Source: an uncultured Chloroflexota bacterium (lineage in GTDB: Bacteria > Chloroflexota > Dehalococcoidia > UBA3495). Taken from it: a DNA stretch of 7,890 bases. The notes beneath the pieces were generated by a model, which was not told where the DNA came from, made no database searches, and saw nothing but the letters and a program-made list of their open reading frames with translations. The stretch spans positions 1-7,890 of the forward strand of contig CAJWBT010000098.1 in assembly GCA_913020235.1 (NCBI GenBank). Reading direction: 5' to 3'. Below, in pieces: positions 6,306 through 7,890 of the stretch. The number at the start of each line of letters is the position of its first letter. Within the stretch, counting starts at the first letter, position 1. A program made the translations under genes and the position numbers.

Positions 6306-6326
6306 TGAGAGGGTCAACCCCTCTCA
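6306..6326 (-). terminator. Terminator-like hairpin after gyrA
   Basis: TGAGAGGG and CCCTCTCA form a perfect 8-bp stem around a 5-nt loop, beginning 5 nt beyond the gyrA TGA on the minus strand. The following bases are ATT-like and then TTCGGGGTTT, an interrupted T-rich tail. This is the best terminator candidate in the window. Confidence 0.6.
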
Positions 6327-6331
6327 GATCG

Positions 6332-7890
6332 TCAGCTTACGGCCGGGTCGCCATTGGGCGAATGGTGCCCATTCTCGGAGCCATTGGCCTTCAGACGCTC
6401 GGACTCCTGGAAGGCGGCGATTGACGCCACGTAGTCGTTGGGCTCACGGTCGCGCCATATGATGACTCCTTGTGTGTCGCGGCCGACGACCCGGAAATCC
6501 TCCAAGGTCACCCGAATGACCTGGGCTTTCGCGGAGATCACGAAGATCTCCTGACCGGCGGCGACGGTCACTACCCGAGCCGCCGCAACGGGCCCCGATT
6601 TTTCCGTCACTTTGAAGGTGCGGACGCCCTGGCCGCCCCTGGAGTGTCGCGGGTATCTGGATACCGGGGTGGACTTGCCGTAGCCTCGCTGGCTCACGAT
6701 CAGCAGGTGGCTGCCCGGGGGTGCCGCGGCCATGGCTATCAATTGGTCGCCGGCCAGCAAACGCATGCCGCGCACGCCGCCCGCCGTACGGGAGCGGGGG
6801 GTCAAGTTGGTAACCGCGAACCGGATGGCCTGACCTTTCTCAGAGACCATGATGATGTCCTTGGCCTCTCCCACCTCGGACACGCTGACCAACTCGTCGC
6901 CCGTCTCCAGGTCCATAACTATCAGCCCGCCGGGTCGAATGTGAGACAGCTCTCCGGTCTTCAAGGCTTTGACCTCGCCCAGCTTGGTGGCCAGGATAAG
7001 GGGGTAGTCCTCCCTGGGGTTTTGGATCGACAGCATCGCCTGGACCTGCTCGCCCCGGCTCAGGGGAAGCAGGCTGACCAGGGGTGTCCCCCGGGTTACT
7101 CTGTTGCTGTCACCGGCGATCTGGAACGCTCGCAGAGGGTATACTCGCCCCCGGTTGGTAAAAAAGAAGAGGGTGTCGTGGGTATCCACCACGACGACCG
7201 TCATCAAGGTGTCATCTTCCCTGGTGGCCATCCCCCGCACCCCTTTGCCGCCCCGGTGTTGGGTGCGATAGGTCTTGACGGGCATCCGTTTGATGTAGCC
7301 CCGTTGGCTCATAGTAACGACAACGTCCTCGTTGGGAATCAGCGACTCTATCGTCTGGTCCCCCACTTCCTCCTCATAGATCACGGTGCGGCGCTCGTCG
7401 CCGAAGGTCTTCTTCAGCTTCCGGGTTTCGGTTTTGACCTCCGCCAACACCTTGGCCGGGTCGGCCAGAAGCGCTTCCAAGCCGGCGATAGTCTGCAGAA
7501 GGTCCCGGTGCTCCTGCTCCAGCTTCTCCCGCTCCAAGGCGGCCAGACGCCGTAGCTGCATGTCCAGAATGGCTTGGGCTTGGATCTGGCTAAGGTCCAG
7601 GCGTTCCATCAGATTGGTGCGGGCGGTTTCCACGTCCTGGGACCCTCGGATTATGGCGATCACCTCGTCCAGGCGGTGAAGCGCCAGCAGTAGTCCCTGC
7701 ACCACGTGGTCGCGGTCCTGGGCCCGCTTCAACAGATGCTCCGACCGGCGCCGGATCACCACCTGCCGGTGTTGGATGAACAGCGCCAGAGCCCGCCTCA
7801 GCGACATCACCTGGGGCTGGCCGTCCACCAGGGCCAGCATGATGGTGTTGAACGAGGTGCGCAGCGCCGTGTGGCGGAAAAGGTTGTTCA
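6332..7890 (-). CDS. gyrA: DNA gyrase subunit A, C-terminal 518 residues (5' end outside window)
   Basis: The reading frame is open to the window edge and encodes the later part of GyrA, which with GyrB introduces negative supercoils using ATP. The visible part starts in the breakage-reunion domain (NNLFRHTALRTSFN, then MLALVDGQP). It continues through the coiled-coil arm containing the family signature IQAQAILDMQLRRL (residues 102-115 of the visible part). The C-terminal beta-pinwheel carries the GyrA box as QHRGGKG (210-216; bases 7241-7261), which distinguishes gyrase from topoisomerase IV, and a later blade has RHSRGGQGVRTFKVTEK. A hydrophilic, probably disordered tail (SENGHHSPNGDPAVS) ends the protein. 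The catalytic tyrosine and quinolone-resistance region lie outside the window. The second residue of the box is His, where Arg or Lys is usual. Confidence 0.96.
   Translation of the reverse strand, partial: NNLFRHTALRTSFNTIMLALVDGQPQVMSLRRALALFIQHRQVVIRRRSEHLLKRAQDRDHVVQGLLLALHRLDEVIAIIRGSQDVETARTNLMERLDLSQIQAQAILDMQLRRLAALEREKLEQEHRDLLQTIAGLEALLADPAKVLAEVKTETRKLKKTFGDERRTVIYEEEVGDQTIESLIPNEDVVVTMSQRGYIKRMPVKTYRTQHRGGKGVRGMATREDDTLMTVVVVDTHDTLFFFTNRGRVYPLRAFQIAGDSNRVTRGTPLVSLLPLSRGEQVQAMLSIQNPREDYPLILATKLGEVKALKTGELSHIRPGGLIVMDLETGDELVSVSEVGEAKDIIMVSEKGQAIRFAVTNLTPRSRTAGGVRGMRLLAGDQLIAMAAAPPGSHLLIVSQRGYGKSTPVSRYPRHSRGGQGVRTFKVTEKSGPVAAARVVTVAAGQEIFVISAKAQVIRVTLEDFRVVGRDTQGVIIWRDREPNDYVASIAAFQESERLKANGSENGHHSPNGDPAVS

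Noticed and set aside
6470..7555. 361-codon plus-strand frame
   Set aside because: It is antisense to gyrA, whose translation is unmistakable. Long antisense frames are expected in GC-rich coding DNA.
1..7890. CRISPR array, toxin-antitoxin pair, phage defence genes or intact insertion sequence
   Set aside because: I looked for regularly spaced repeats, small overlapping gene pairs and transposase motifs on both strands and saw none.

Overview
The window is an ordinary GC-rich bacterial chromosomal segment. It carries two tRNA genes, six protein genes (one cut off by the window edge) and several structured intergenic stretches. The tRNAs encode their own CCA ends, ribosome binding sites are of the GGAGG type, and promoters are sigma-70-like. 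The mix of an HpcH/HpaI aldolase, a divergent asparaginase and a GPH/SLC45-like transporter, together with 'TTCC..CG-rich..GGAA' intergenic units, suggests a Chloroflexota-type bacterium (Dehalococcoidia/SAR202-like). That assignment is inference from gene flavour only and has not been tested by any search.

Layout. Positions 3-195 hold tRNA-Lys(CTT) followed by tRNA-Leu(TAG), both on the minus strand, behind a good promoter at 230-259. Positions 196-616 are non-coding and contain a co-centred, decayed inverted repeat (325-488). A minus-strand YfcE-like metallophosphoesterase (617-1348) is divergent from a plus-strand pair: an asparaginase-family protein (1469-2476) and an HpcH/HpaI aldolase (2583-3341). 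Positions 3342-3633 lie between convergent genes and hold palindromic repeat-like units. The minus strand then carries, in order of increasing coordinate, a 12-TM MFS transporter (3634-4938), a 0.4-kb non-coding stretch (4990-5402), an alpha/beta hydrolase (5403-6092) with its own promoter, and the C-terminal 518 residues of DNA gyrase subunit A (6332 to the window end) closed by a hairpin terminator.

How the genes relate. The asparaginase-like protein and the aldolase are co-directional with a 106-bp gap and no clear promoter between them, so they may be co-transcribed. Both are small-molecule catabolic enzymes with altered active-site residues. The transporter and hydrolase could serve uptake and breakdown of organic substrates, but nothing ties them to one pathway. 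gyrA and the tRNAs are housekeeping genes.

I did not find a convincing undescribed system. The most interesting points are the substrate-pocket substitutions in the asparaginase-like protein, similar changes in the aldolase, and the nested inverted repeat beside the tRNA operon.
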